Source: Tianweitania aestuarii (GTDB lineage: Bacteria > Pseudomonadota > Alphaproteobacteria > Rhizobiales > Rhizobiaceae). Taken from it: 64,000 nt of DNA. Below, piece by piece: positions 51,564 to 59,970 of the stretch. The notes beneath the pieces are model-generated. The model made no database searches. It was given only the letters and a program-made list of their open reading frames with translations, and was not told the DNA's origin. The first letter of the stretch is position 1, and every line of letters begins with the position of its first letter. The position numbers and the translations under genes were made by a program. The stretch lies in assembly GCF_018457165.1 (NCBI RefSeq), contig NZ_JAFMNX010000001.1, positions 620,001-684,000 on the forward strand, read 5' to 3'.

Positions 51564-53939
51564 ATGGTTGATCCTGCTATTGAAGAAACCATCGCGCTTC
51601 CACAGCTGAAAGCCGAAGCGGAAATCAGGGTCGATCGCTGGGGCATCCCTCATATCCGGGCAGAAGGGGAAGACGACCTTTTTCTTCTTCAAGGCTTCAA
51701 CGCAGCGCGCGATCGCCTTTGGCAGCTCGACCTTTGGCGCAAGCGCGGTCTCGGCCACCTGTCGGCCGACTTCGGCCCCGGCTATCTCGCCCAGGACCAT
51801 GCCGCTCGCCACTTCCTGTATCGCGGCGACATGAACCGGGAATGGCTGGCTTATGCACCCGACACGCAAGCCATCTGCACCGCCTTCGCCGCCGGCGTGA
51901 ACGCCTATATCGCGCTCTGCGAAAAGGAGCCGGAGCGCCTGCCGCCCGAGTTCGCCGTGTTCAACACCCGTCCCGCGCTCTGGCAGCCGGAAGACGTGGT
52001 GCGCATCCGTTCGCATGCGCTGACCCGCAACGGCCTGTCCGAAATCCTGCGCGCCAATGTCATGGCGAAAACCGATGCCGCAACCGATCTCCTGCGCTTC
52101 GAAATCGATCCGCCGGTCGAGGTGAAGCTCGCGGACGGCCTGTCTTTCGCAGACATCCCCTTGGAAGCGATGCGGCTTTTCAAGCTCGCAACCGCGCCCG
52201 TCACGTTCCAGAAGGAGCGGCTATCCGCCGGCATTGCCGACATTTGGACGTGGTCCGAGGTGACGGATCTGGGCGAGGTCGTTCAGCGCAGTGCCGAAGA
52301 AGGCTCTAACAATTGGGCCGTTCACGGCACGCGCACGCAAAGCGGCCGTCCGATTCTCGCCAGCGATCCGCACCGCGCCCATGCCGTGCCGTCGCTTCGT
52401 TATCTCGTTCATCTGGAAGCGCCGGGCTTCAATGTCATCGGAACCGGCGAACCCAGCGCACCCGGCGTTTCGATCGGCCATAACGAGCGCACCGCCTTCG
52501 GCCTCACCATCTTCGGCGCCGACCAGGAAGACATCTACGTCTATGAAACCCGCGAGGGCGATCCCGATTCCTACCGCCATGCCGGTGGCTGGGAAAAGAT
52601 CGAGCGGGTCGAAGAGCGTTTCGTGGTCAAAGGCCATGACGAGCAGCGTCTGAAGCTCTCCTTCACCCGCCACGGCCCGGTGCTGAGCGAGGATCATGCG
52701 CGGCGTCGCGCGGTGGCCATGCGCACAGTCTGGCATCATCCGGGCTCGGCCGCTTATCTCGGCAGCCTGTCTTATATGCGAAGCCCGTCTGCGGAAGCCT
52801 TTGCCGCCAGCCTCGACCATTGGGGCACGCCATCGGTCAATCATGTCAGCGCAGATATCGAAGGCAATATCGGCTGGTTCACGGCAGGCTTTACGCCGGT
52901 GCGCCACAACTGGCACGGGTTGCTGCCGGTTCCGGGCGATGGCAGCCACGAATGGGACGGCTTCCTGCCGGCGCAGGATCTGCCCCGCGCCTTCAATCCC
53001 GCCAGCGGCTTCGTGGCTTCCGCCAACGAAATGAACCTGCCCAGGGATCGCGACCCTTCGGCAACGTCGATCGGCCATGAATGGGCAGAAGGCAGCCGGG
53101 CAAAGCGCATCAAGGCCGTGCTGGCCGGTGACCGCAGCCATACGCTTGCGGCCTCCATGGCGCTGCAAACGGATGTGTATTCGCGTCCGGCCGAAGTGAT
53201 CGTCAGCCTGTTCAAGGCCATCGCTCTGGAAACAACGCTCGATGCGTCGCAGGCCCGCGCGCTCAGGCTATTTGAAGGCTGGAACTACCATCTGGACGCA
53301 AGCAGTGCGCCCGCAGCCTTGTTTGAAGTGTGGTGGATGAAGCATCTGCGCCCCGGCCTTCTCCAGCATTTCGCGCCCGACCAGACGATCCGCCAGCTCC
53401 TTCTGCCCGGCGATTTCGACAGGCTTCTTTCGCTTCTCGAGACGCCGGAAGACCTCTGGAGCAGTGACGAACGAAACGAATTGCTCCTGTGGACCCTCAC
53501 CAAGGGCTTCGACGATTGCATCACGAGACTGGGCAAAGATCCGTCCGCCTGGCGCTGGGGCGATCTCCACCGTGCCCTGTTCGAACACGCCGCAAGCCGC
53601 GTCAAAGACACGAACAAAACCGACTGGAACGTTGGCCCGCTGCCGGTCGGCGGCAGCCGCTCGACCCCGATGCATGCAGCCTACCGGCTTGGCGACTTCG
53701 GCGTGAATGCCGGTGCATCCGTGCGTCTGGTCATGGATGTCGGCGCCTGGGACAACAGCGTTTGCGTCAACACACCCGGTCAGTCCGGCGATCCCCGTTC
53801 GCCCCATTATGCCGACCTGTCCGAGCCGTGGTCGCGCGGTGACTACGTGCCGCTGCTTTACAGCCGCGACAAGGTGGATGCCGCAACCACGCATCTGATA
53901 AGGCTGGTTCCAGTTAAAGCCGGGGAGGTCCGTACATGA
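51564..53939 (+). CDS. Penicillin-acylase-family N-terminal nucleophile amidohydrolase
   Basis: The 791-residue protein has the full S45-family precursor layout: alpha chain (about 1–225, with DRWGIPHIRAEGEDDLFLLQGF), a spacer and a beta chain. The beta chain would begin at Ser of GSNNWAVHG (about residue 248), the self-processing nucleophile. The following ASDPHRAHAVPS is conserved. These enzymes cleave amide bonds of N-acyl substrates such as penicillins or acyl-homoserine lactones. Unlike classical secreted members it has no signal peptide, so it should act on an imported substrate. The start is ATG 51564, with AAGGTG before it; ATG 51546 is also possible. The stop overlaps the M20 gene. 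Confidence 0.9.
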   Translation: MVDPAIEETIALPQLKAEAEIRVDRWGIPHIRAEGEDDLFLLQGFNAARDRLWQLDLWRKRGLGHLSADFGPGYLAQDHAARHFLYRGDMNREWLAYAPDTQAICTAFAAGVNAYIALCEKEPERLPPEFAVFNTRPALWQPEDVVRIRSHALTRNGLSEILRANVMAKTDAATDLLRFEIDPPVEVKLADGLSFADIPLEAMRLFKLATAPVTFQKERLSAGIADIWTWSEVTDLGEVVQRSAEEGSNNWAVHGTRTQSGRPILASDPHRAHAVPSLRYLVHLEAPGFNVIGTGEPSAPGVSIGHNERTAFGLTIFGADQEDIYVYETREGDPDSYRHAGGWEKIERVEERFVVKGHDEQRLKLSFTRHGPVLSEDHARRRAVAMRTVWHHPGSAAYLGSLSYMRSPSAEAFAASLDHWGTPSVNHVSADIEGNIGWFTAGFTPVRHNWHGLLPVPGDGSHEWDGFLPAQDLPRAFNPASGFVASANEMNLPRDRDPSATSIGHEWAEGSRAKRIKAVLAGDRSHTLAASMALQTDVYSRPAEVIVSLFKAIALETTLDASQARALRLFEGWNYHLDASSAPAALFEVWWMKHLRPGLLQHFAPDQTIRQLLLPGDFDRLLSLLETPEDLWSSDERNELLLWTLTKGFDDCITRLGKDPSAWRWGDLHRALFEHAASRVKDTNKTDWNVGPLPVGGSRSTPMHAAYRLGDFGVNAGASVRLVMDVGAWDNSVCVNTPGQSGDPRSPHYADLSEPWSRGDYVPLLYSRDKVDAATTHLIRLVPVKAGEVRT

Positions 53940-55087
53940 GCCATTTCATCGCCAGTGACGCCATCGCTGTGGAGCCTCTCCTCGAAGAGCTTCGTGCATG
54001 GGTCGAGCTCGAAACGCCGAGCGCCGATGCGCAGGCCGTCAACCGTCTGGCCGACCGCATCGAGGCTGACGCCAAAGACGCAGGCTTCACCGTGGAGCGC
54101 ACTGCGGGCACGCTCGGCTACGGCGACATTCTCGCCGTCCGCACGCCCCGGCCGCAGGACGCAAACACCAAAAGCGTTCTGATCCTCGCTCACATCGACA
54201 CCGTTCACGCTACCGGCACGATCAAGGACAAGCTGACGCTGCGCCAGGAGGGCGACCGGCTCTATGGTCCCGGCATCTACGACATGAAGGCCGGCGTGCT
54301 GATGGCGCTTGAGGCCATGAAGCTTGCAACAAAGGCCGGCCACAACCTCCCCATCGACCTGCTGATCGTGCCCGACGAAGAGGTCGGCTCCAAGAGCTCG
54401 CGCCCCATGATCGAGCGCTTTGCGGGCAGCGCCGCTTATGTGCTCGTGGTCGAACCGGCCCGCAACGGCGGCAAGATCGTGACGGCGCGCAAGGGTGTCG
54501 GCATGTTCGACATTACGGTGCGCGGTCGCGCCTCGCATGCCGGCGTGCGTCCGCTCGACGGCCGCTCGGCCATCCGCGCCGCCGCCCGCCTCGTCCTGGA
54601 ACTCGAAGCGCTGAACGATCCCGAACGCGGCATCACCGTCACCACCGGAACGATCCAGGGCGGCACCGGCCGCAACACCGTGCCAGCGGAATGCCGCCTG
54701 CAGCTCGACCTGCGCCTTCCCGACGCCGCAATGGCAGACGAGGTGATCAGCGCCGTTCAAAAGATGACGCCTGTTGATCCCGACATCACCTTCGAGATTT
54801 CCGGCAGCCTCAATCGCCCGCCTTTCGCCCAAAGCGAGGACGGCGCGCGCCTCTTCGATCATGCGGCCGAAATCGCATCCAGGCTCGGCTTCACGCTGGA
54901 AGGCATGGAAACAGGCGGCGGTTCGGACGGCAACTTCACTGCCGCTCTCGGTGTGCCGACCCTCGACGGTCTCGGTGCCGACGGTGCCGGCGCTCACACC
55001 TTCGACGAACACATCCTGGTCAGCAGCCTTGCACCCCGCACCGCGCTGCTCGCCAATCTGATCGCCTCGCTGGACCACACGGCGTGA
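53936..55087 (+). CDS. M20-family metallopeptidase (glutamate carboxypeptidase-like)
   Basis: This 383-residue di-zinc peptidase has the ligand His in LAHIDTVHATG and bridging Asp in GPGIYDMKAGVL. Glu-Glu is in PDEEVGSKSS (the catalytic acid and a ligand), and the last His is in GAHTFDEHI. The lid domain spans about residues 180–290. The GIYDMKAG form resembles carboxypeptidase G2, which releases glutamate from N-acyl conjugates. It has no signal peptide. The ATG overlaps the penicillin-acylase stop (ATGA), so two amide-cleaving enzymes are made together. Confidence 0.9.
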   Translation: MSHFIASDAIAVEPLLEELRAWVELETPSADAQAVNRLADRIEADAKDAGFTVERTAGTLGYGDILAVRTPRPQDANTKSVLILAHIDTVHATGTIKDKLTLRQEGDRLYGPGIYDMKAGVLMALEAMKLATKAGHNLPIDLLIVPDEEVGSKSSRPMIERFAGSAAYVLVVEPARNGGKIVTARKGVGMFDITVRGRASHAGVRPLDGRSAIRAAARLVLELEALNDPERGITVTTGTIQGGTGRNTVPAECRLQLDLRLPDAAMADEVISAVQKMTPVDPDITFEISGSLNRPPFAQSEDGARLFDHAAEIASRLGFTLEGMETGGGSDGNFTAALGVPTLDGLGADGAGAHTFDEHILVSSLAPRTALLANLIASLDHTA

Positions 55088-55118
55088 GCGCAACGCTGTT
55101 CATGCGGGAGTTCTTGGT

Positions 55119-55892
55119 GTGAGCGCGACGCAGATCCTTGTCTTCATGGTGATGGCAGGGATCGCCGCCTATGTTCAAACCCTGACCGGCTTCGCCTTCG
55201 GCCTCATCCTCATGGCGGCCGTGGCACTCGGTGAAATCCTGCCGCTGCGCGATGCAGCGGTGGTCACCGGCCTTCTGACGCTCGTCAACGCCGCAGTGAT
55301 GCTGCGCAACGGCTGGACCGAGGTTCTGAAAAGACAGTTCCTGCTCGTTCTCCTTAGCAGCCTGCCGTCGCTGGTGGTCGGCTATTTCGTGCTCGAACAT
55401 CTGGCCGATCAGGGGCTGGTGATCCTGCGCATCCTGCTCGGCGCGATCATCATCGTTTCGTCGCTGCAGCTGATCATGCCGCCCAAGCGCGAGCAGCGGC
55501 TGGCCAGCGATCGCTCCTTTGTGGCCTTCGGCAGCATATCGGGGCTTATGAGCGGTCTGTTTTCCACCAGCGGTCCGCCGCTCGTTTACCACTTCTACCG
55601 CCAGCCACTGCCGCTTCTGGCGATCCGCGAAACCCTCGTCGCCATCTTCGGCGTCAACTCGCTGATCCGTCTCGGCGTCGTGTTTGCCGACGGCACCTTC
55701 CCGGACAAACGCTACTGGGTCGCCTTCCTGGCCATCATCCCCGTTGTCGCCGGCACGCAACTCGCCCGCCGCTTTCCCCCGCCGATCTCGCCGCAAACGC
55801 TGAAGAAGATCGTCTTCATCCTGCTTTGCGCCTCCGGCGCCTCGCTTGCGCTACCGGCAATCCCCGCCGCCCTGCGCATGGCTGGCTACTGA
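55119..55892 (+). CDS. TauE/SafE-family exporter
   Basis: The 257-residue protein has about eight hydrophobic segments and the DUF81/TauE pattern: GFAFGLILMAAVALGEILPLRDAA in the first repeat, and ISGLMSGLFSTSGPPLVYHFYRQP with the conserved glycine-rich stretch in the second. Family members export sulfite, sulfoacetate and other organic anions. The start is GTG 55119, 31 bp after the M20 stop, so it closes the IclR-controlled run. An exporter beside deacylating enzymes suggests that an anionic by-product is removed. Its 3' end overlaps the convergent GntR gene by 7 bp. Confidence 0.88.
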   Translation: MSATQILVFMVMAGIAAYVQTLTGFAFGLILMAAVALGEILPLRDAAVVTGLLTLVNAAVMLRNGWTEVLKRQFLLVLLSSLPSLVVGYFVLEHLADQGLVILRILLGAIIIVSSLQLIMPPKREQRLASDRSFVAFGSISGLMSGLFSTSGPPLVYHFYRQPLPLLAIRETLVAIFGVNSLIRLGVVFADGTFPDKRYWVAFLAIIPVVAGTQLARRFPPPISPQTLKKIVFILLCASGASLALPAIPAALRMAGY

Positions 55893-56566
55893 GTGGCCTC
55901 TGGTTCGATGCTTTCCAGATAACGCACGAAGGCGCGCCCGCCTTCGATCAGATCGGCACGAAACGCTTCAGCGAGCGCTTCGGCATCGCGCTTGCGCAGC
56001 GCTTCCAGGATGTGAAGGTGCTGATGCGGCCCGTCATAGCTCGGATGCCCGAACGGATAGAGGTAGTTCAACAGCGGCCCGATCTGGATCCATAGCCGCT
56101 CGAGGATCTCGATCAGCTGCGGCATGCCGGAACGGCGATAGATCAGGAAATGAAACTCGTAATTGGCGAGCAGGGCGGCGGGATAATCCTTGTCCGCTTC
56201 CGCACGGATCAACGTCTCGTGGACCTTTTCCAGCTGCTCGATGAAAGCCTTGTCCACATGCGGCAGTGCTTTCACCGCCGCATGCGGTTCCAGCATCAGC
56301 CGGATCTCGCGCGTTTCCAGATATTCGTTCAGGGTCAAACGACGCACGCGAATATAATAGCCGGGCTTCATTTCCAGCGCGCCATCGCGAACGAGCTGTA
56401 GCAGCGCTTCGCGAACCGGCGTTTCGCTTGTGCCGAGCGATTGTGCGAGCTCACGGATCTTCAACCGCACGCCCGGCTGCATCCGTGCCGCCATCAGCTG
56501 ATAGCGCAACTGGCTGTAGATCTGCGCCGACAGGCTTTTCGACTGAATATCCGTAAAGGCCTGCAT
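55886..56566 (-). CDS. GntR-family regulator, FCD subfamily
   Basis: The 226-residue protein has an N-terminal GntR winged helix (QIYSQLRYQLMAARMQPG, LRIRELAQSLGTSETPVREAL in outline). A FadR-C-like FCD helical bundle follows, with the metal/ligand residues Asp/His in LEPHAAVKALPH, YEFHFLIYR and HQHLHILEALRKRD. Such regulators answer to sugar acids, carboxylates or amino compounds. It is divergent from the aminotransferase–transketolase run, and a palindromic operator lies between them. Its 3' end overlaps TauE/SafE. It most likely represses the run until the substrate is present. Confidence 0.9.
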   Translation of the reverse strand: MQAFTDIQSKSLSAQIYSQLRYQLMAARMQPGVRLKIRELAQSLGTSETPVREALLQLVRDGALEMKPGYYIRVRRLTLNEYLETREIRLMLEPHAAVKALPHVDKAFIEQLEKVHETLIRAEADKDYPAALLANYEFHFLIYRRSGMPQLIEILERLWIQIGPLLNYLYPFGHPSYDGPHQHLHILEALRKRDAEALAEAFRADLIEGGRAFVRYLESIEPEATQ

Positions 56567-56666
56567 TGCGCCTCTCCATCCGTCCTCGCGATGCCCGAGA
56601 CGTGCACCGTTCCTGCCTTGCAGCAGGTTCCGATTTCCCGCGCCACCATAAAGCGCTTGCCGCTCA

Positions 56667-56685
56667 TTGATACATGATATATCAA
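56667..56685. promoter_or_regulatory. GntR-type palindromic operator
   Basis: TTGATA-CATGATA-TATCAA is a perfect inverted repeat of 6-bp arms around 7 bp, in the divergent gap between the GntR gene and the aminotransferase gene (28 bp before ATG 56713). It is the clearest symmetrical site in the gap, and TGATA/TATCA half-sites are common for FCD regulators. Confidence 0.7.
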
Positions 56686-56712
56686 AAAGGGAGCAAGTGA
56701 GGGGTGGAAGAG

Positions 56713-57933
56713 ATGGATCGCCGAGCTTTCGATATTGATGCCGCTTTGAAGGCGCGCGCCGCCAAGGTCATTCCGGGCGGCATGTGGGGCCACCAGAACA
56801 GCGCGCGCCTTCCCAAGGGCTATCCGCAATATTTCACCCGAGGCGAGGGCTGTCGGACCTGGGACGTGGATGGCCGCTCCTATATCGACTACATGTGCGC
56901 CTGGGGTCCGATGATCCTCGGCTATTCCGATCCCGATGTGGAAGCCGCCGCCGCGCGCCAGCGCGCCGAAGGCGATGGGCTGAACGGACCGACCCCGCGT
57001 CTCGTGGAATTGGCCGAACTCGTGGTCGACACCGTCGCCCACGCCGATTGGGCGATGTTCTCCAAAAACGGCACCGATGCCACCACCGCTTGTGTCACCA
57101 CCGCGCGTGCCGGCACGGGTCGCCGCAAGGTTCTGGTGGCGCGCGGCGCTTACCATGGTGCGATCCCCTGGTGCACGCCGTCGGTTGCCGGCGTCACGGA
57201 AGAAGACCGCGCCCATCTCGTGCCCTATGACTACAACGATGCCGCCAGCCTCGAACAAGCGGTGGCTTCGGTAAAGGGCGATGTCGCGGCCATTCTTGGA
57301 ACCGCGTTCAAGCATGATCTCGGCAAGGAACACATTCTGCCGACCCGCGAATTCGCCCAGGCCGCCCGACGTCTGGCCGACGAGGCCGATGCAGCGCTCA
57401 TCGTCGACGATGTTCGTGCCGGTCTTCGGCTCGACCTCGGCGGCAGCTGGGAACTGGTCGGCGTGAAGCCCGACCTCTCCGCCTGGAGCAAGGCGATCGC
57501 CAATGGTCGCGCGCTCGGCATGATGACCGGCAACGACCGCTTCCGCGAAGCAGCCACCAAGATCTACACCACCGGCTCGTTCTGGACCGCAGGCGTGGCG
57601 ATGGCCGCTTCGATCGCGACGATCACCAAGCTGCGCGAAGAAAACGGCGTCAAGCGCATGGTGGCCGCCGGTCAGCTCCTGCGCGATGGCTTGCAGAAGC
57701 AGGCCGACAAATACGGCGTGCCGCTGAAGCAAAGCGGCCCCGTACAGATGCCGGTCTTCCTGTTCGACAATGATGATGATCGCTCGCTCGGCAATCGCTT
57801 CTGTCTCGAAGCCCTGTCGCGCGGCGTTTATTTCCACCCCACCCACACGATGTTCCTGTCGGTTGCCCATACCGATGCGGTGATCAACGAAACGCTAGAA
57901 ATCACGGACGAGGTTTTCAAGGCAATCGCCTGA
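56713..57933 (+). CDS. Class-III PLP aminotransferase (glutamate-1-semialdehyde aminomutase-like)
   Basis: The 406-residue fold-type-I PLP enzyme begins IPGGMWGHQNSARLPKGYPQYF, close to the GSAM group. The PLP-phosphate loop is FSKNGTDATTACVTTARAGTG (about residue 115). The aspartate that contacts the PLP ring nitrogen is in LIVDDVRAGLRL, and the Schiff-base Lys is in SAWSKAIANGRALG (about residue 260). Real GSAM (HemL) sits in haem pathways, whereas this copy stands in a catabolic run with a split transketolase and an importer. It probably transaminates an amino sugar or amino-alcohol-like compound. GTG 56704 is an alternative start. Confidence 0.88.
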   Translation: MDRRAFDIDAALKARAAKVIPGGMWGHQNSARLPKGYPQYFTRGEGCRTWDVDGRSYIDYMCAWGPMILGYSDPDVEAAAARQRAEGDGLNGPTPRLVELAELVVDTVAHADWAMFSKNGTDATTACVTTARAGTGRRKVLVARGAYHGAIPWCTPSVAGVTEEDRAHLVPYDYNDAASLEQAVASVKGDVAAILGTAFKHDLGKEHILPTREFAQAARRLADEADAALIVDDVRAGLRLDLGGSWELVGVKPDLSAWSKAIANGRALGMMTGNDRFREAATKIYTTGSFWTAGVAMAASIATITKLREENGVKRMVAAGQLLRDGLQKQADKYGVPLKQSGPVQMPVFLFDNDDDRSLGNRFCLEALSRGVYFHPTHTMFLSVAHTDAVINETLEITDEVFKAIA

Positions 57934-57985
57934 CCCGCGAACGATCGAGCCAGCCGACACAAACGCAAAAAAAGGGGAGCCTTCG

Positions 57986-58864
57986 ATGAGCGACGCTGAA
58001 CAAGGCGACCGGCGCAACTTCTCGGAAGACTATCTGGCCGAGCGAGCCAAATTCATCCGCCTGGAAACCTTGCGCCTGACGCGCATCGCCGGTGCCGGCC
58101 ATTATTCCAGCACCTTCTCGGCCGCCGAACTGTTCGCAGCCCTCTACTACGGTCATCTCAGGCTCGATCCCGCCAATCCGAAATGGGAGAACCGGGACCG
58201 CTTCGTGCTCAGCAAGGGTCATGCCGCGATCGGCCTGTACCCCGTTCTGGCCGATCTCGGCTTCTATCCCCCATCCAAGCTCGACGATTTCACCCGTCTC
58301 GGCAGCGCCTTTGGCGATCATCCGGACATGAAGAAGATTCCGGGCATCGACTTCTCATCCGGATCGCTCGGCCACGGCCTGTCGGTCGCACTCGGCATGG
58401 CGATCGCCGGGCGCATGAAGAACCATACCTATCGCACCTATTGCATGCTGGGCGATGGTGAGTTGAACGAAGGCCAGATCTGGGAGGCCGCCATGGCGGC
58501 CGGTCACTTCCAGCTGCAGGGTCTCGTCGGCATCGTGGATCGCAACCAGCTTTCGATCGACGGCCCGACCGAAAAGGTCATGTCGGTGGAGCCCCTTGTG
58601 GATCGCTTCACGTCGTTCGGCTGGGACGTTCAGCGGATCGACGGTCACAACCTTTCGGCCATCATGGCTACACTGGCCGCGCTCAAGCCGGCCGGCACCG
58701 GTCGCCCGCAGATGATCATCGCGGATACGGTGAAGGGCCGCGGCGTCAAATATATGGAGCTGTCGCTCGACTGGCATGTCGGCAATCTCGTTGGCGACGA
58801 TTACGACGATGCCTGGGCGGAAATCGAAGCCGGGCTGCAGCCGTTCGAAAAGGAAGATGCCTGA
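57986..58864 (+). CDS. Transketolase, N-terminal (thiamine-pyrophosphate-binding) subunit
   Basis: The 292-residue protein equals the N-terminal third of a full transketolase. It has LRLTRIAGAGHYSSTFSAAELFAALYYG, the HGLSVALGMA loop, and the TPP/Mg motif GDGELNEGQIWEAAMAAGHFQLQ...VDRNQ (GDG to N, about 30 residues). The catalytic pyrimidine-contacting Glu is on the partner chain. Split transketolases of this sort occur in archaea and in catabolic clusters of alphaproteobacteria. GGGGAG precedes the ATG. Its stop touches the ATG of the second subunit (1-bp overlap, TGATG-like junction), so they form one enzyme. Confidence 0.92.
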   Translation: MSDAEQGDRRNFSEDYLAERAKFIRLETLRLTRIAGAGHYSSTFSAAELFAALYYGHLRLDPANPKWENRDRFVLSKGHAAIGLYPVLADLGFYPPSKLDDFTRLGSAFGDHPDMKKIPGIDFSSGSLGHGLSVALGMAIAGRMKNHTYRTYCMLGDGELNEGQIWEAAMAAGHFQLQGLVGIVDRNQLSIDGPTEKVMSVEPLVDRFTSFGWDVQRIDGHNLSAIMATLAALKPAGTGRPQMIIADTVKGRGVKYMELSLDWHVGNLVGDDYDDAWAEIEAGLQPFEKEDA

Positions 58865-59892
58865 TGAGCGCTGCAGGACAGGACCAAAGCACGCTGTTTC
58901 GCGGCGACGAGGGCGAACTGCGCCTCAAGAATGCGAAGTCGGTTCGCGGAACGCCGGCCAAGGCGATGCCCGCCTTCATCCTTGGCGAAGAACTGGCCGA
59001 TCTCGCCGACAATGATCCGCGCATCGTGGTTGCGACCGCCGACCTCGCCAATTCCAGCCGTGCCCGCGATTTCGCCAATCGCCATCCGGACCGCTTCATC
59101 GATTTCGGCATCGCCGAGCGCAACATGATCACGGCGGCTGCCGGTATGGCGTCCTGCGGCCTTGTTCCTTATGTCGCGACCTTTGCGTCCTTTGCCGGCA
59201 TCCTGGCGGCCGAAGCGATCAAGACCGATTGCGCCTATCCCCGCATGCCGGTGCGCGTTCTCGCCCATCATTCCGGCATCTCGATGGGATTTTACGGCAC
59301 CAGCCATCACGCCACCGAAGATCTCGGCATGATGCGACCGATTGCCGATCTCACTGTGGTCTGCGCGGCCGACGCCAACCAGCTTCGCGCCATCCTGCGG
59401 GCGTCCGTGGATCATCCGGGTGCGATGTATATCCGCCTCGGCCGTGGCCGCGATGCCGAAGTCTATGGGGAGGTCCCTGCGGATTTCGCCCTGGGCAAGG
59501 CCACCACGCTGCGCGATGGCACGGACCTCACCATCATCGCAACGGGCTCGCAGGTCCACGCCTCGCTGATGGCGGCGCAAAAGCTTGGCGAGACCGGTAT
59601 GTCGGTGCGCGTGATCGACATGCACACGATTAAGCCGCTCGATGGAGATGCCGTGCGCGCCGCCGCGCGTGAAACAAAGGCGATCCTCACCGTCGAGGAG
59701 CACAACGTCATCGGCGGCCTGGGCTCGGCTGTTGCAGAAGTGCTGGTCGACGAAGACCGGATCCCCTTCCGCCGCCACGGCATCCACGATGAGTTCTCTC
59801 TCATCGGCCCACCGGCCGCCCTTTACGCGCATTACCGGCTCGACGCAGACGGCATCACCGCCGTGGCGAAGGAGTTCCTGCAGATCAACTAA
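58864..59892 (+). CDS. Transketolase, C-terminal subunit
   Basis: The 342-residue protein equals the middle and C-terminal thirds of a transketolase. The catalytic Glu is in DFGIAERNMITAAAGMA (about residue 85), and the pyrimidine-binding domain contains TFASFAGILAAEAIKT. The conserved HHSGISMGFYGTSHHATEDLGMMR holds the active-site His residues. The C-terminal domain ends VEEHNVIGGLGSAVAEV. It forms the heterodimer with the upstream N-subunit and transfers a two-carbon ketol unit. Its place behind an aminotransferase and before an importer, rather than with pentose-phosphate genes, points to a dedicated catabolic use. Confidence 0.92.
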   Translation: MSAAGQDQSTLFRGDEGELRLKNAKSVRGTPAKAMPAFILGEELADLADNDPRIVVATADLANSSRARDFANRHPDRFIDFGIAERNMITAAAGMASCGLVPYVATFASFAGILAAEAIKTDCAYPRMPVRVLAHHSGISMGFYGTSHHATEDLGMMRPIADLTVVCAADANQLRAILRASVDHPGAMYIRLGRGRDAEVYGEVPADFALGKATTLRDGTDLTIIATGSQVHASLMAAQKLGETGMSVRVIDMHTIKPLDGDAVRAAARETKAILTVEEHNVIGGLGSAVAEVLVDEDRIPFRRHGIHDEFSLIGPPAALYAHYRLDADGITAVAKEFLQIN

Positions 59893-59970
59893 GCCACCGA
59901 CAGGCTTCCGTAAAACAGCCATAAGGGAACGCGGAGGCCCTGTTCTAGCAAGCTTCAATGGGAGACTGTG

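Noticed and set aside
56713-57933. Aminotransferase considered as HemL (haem synthesis)
   Set aside because: It is GSAM-like, but the neighbourhood is catabolic with a divergent GntR. Alphaproteobacteria typically make 5-aminolevulinate by the HemA (Shemin) route, so HemL is not expected.
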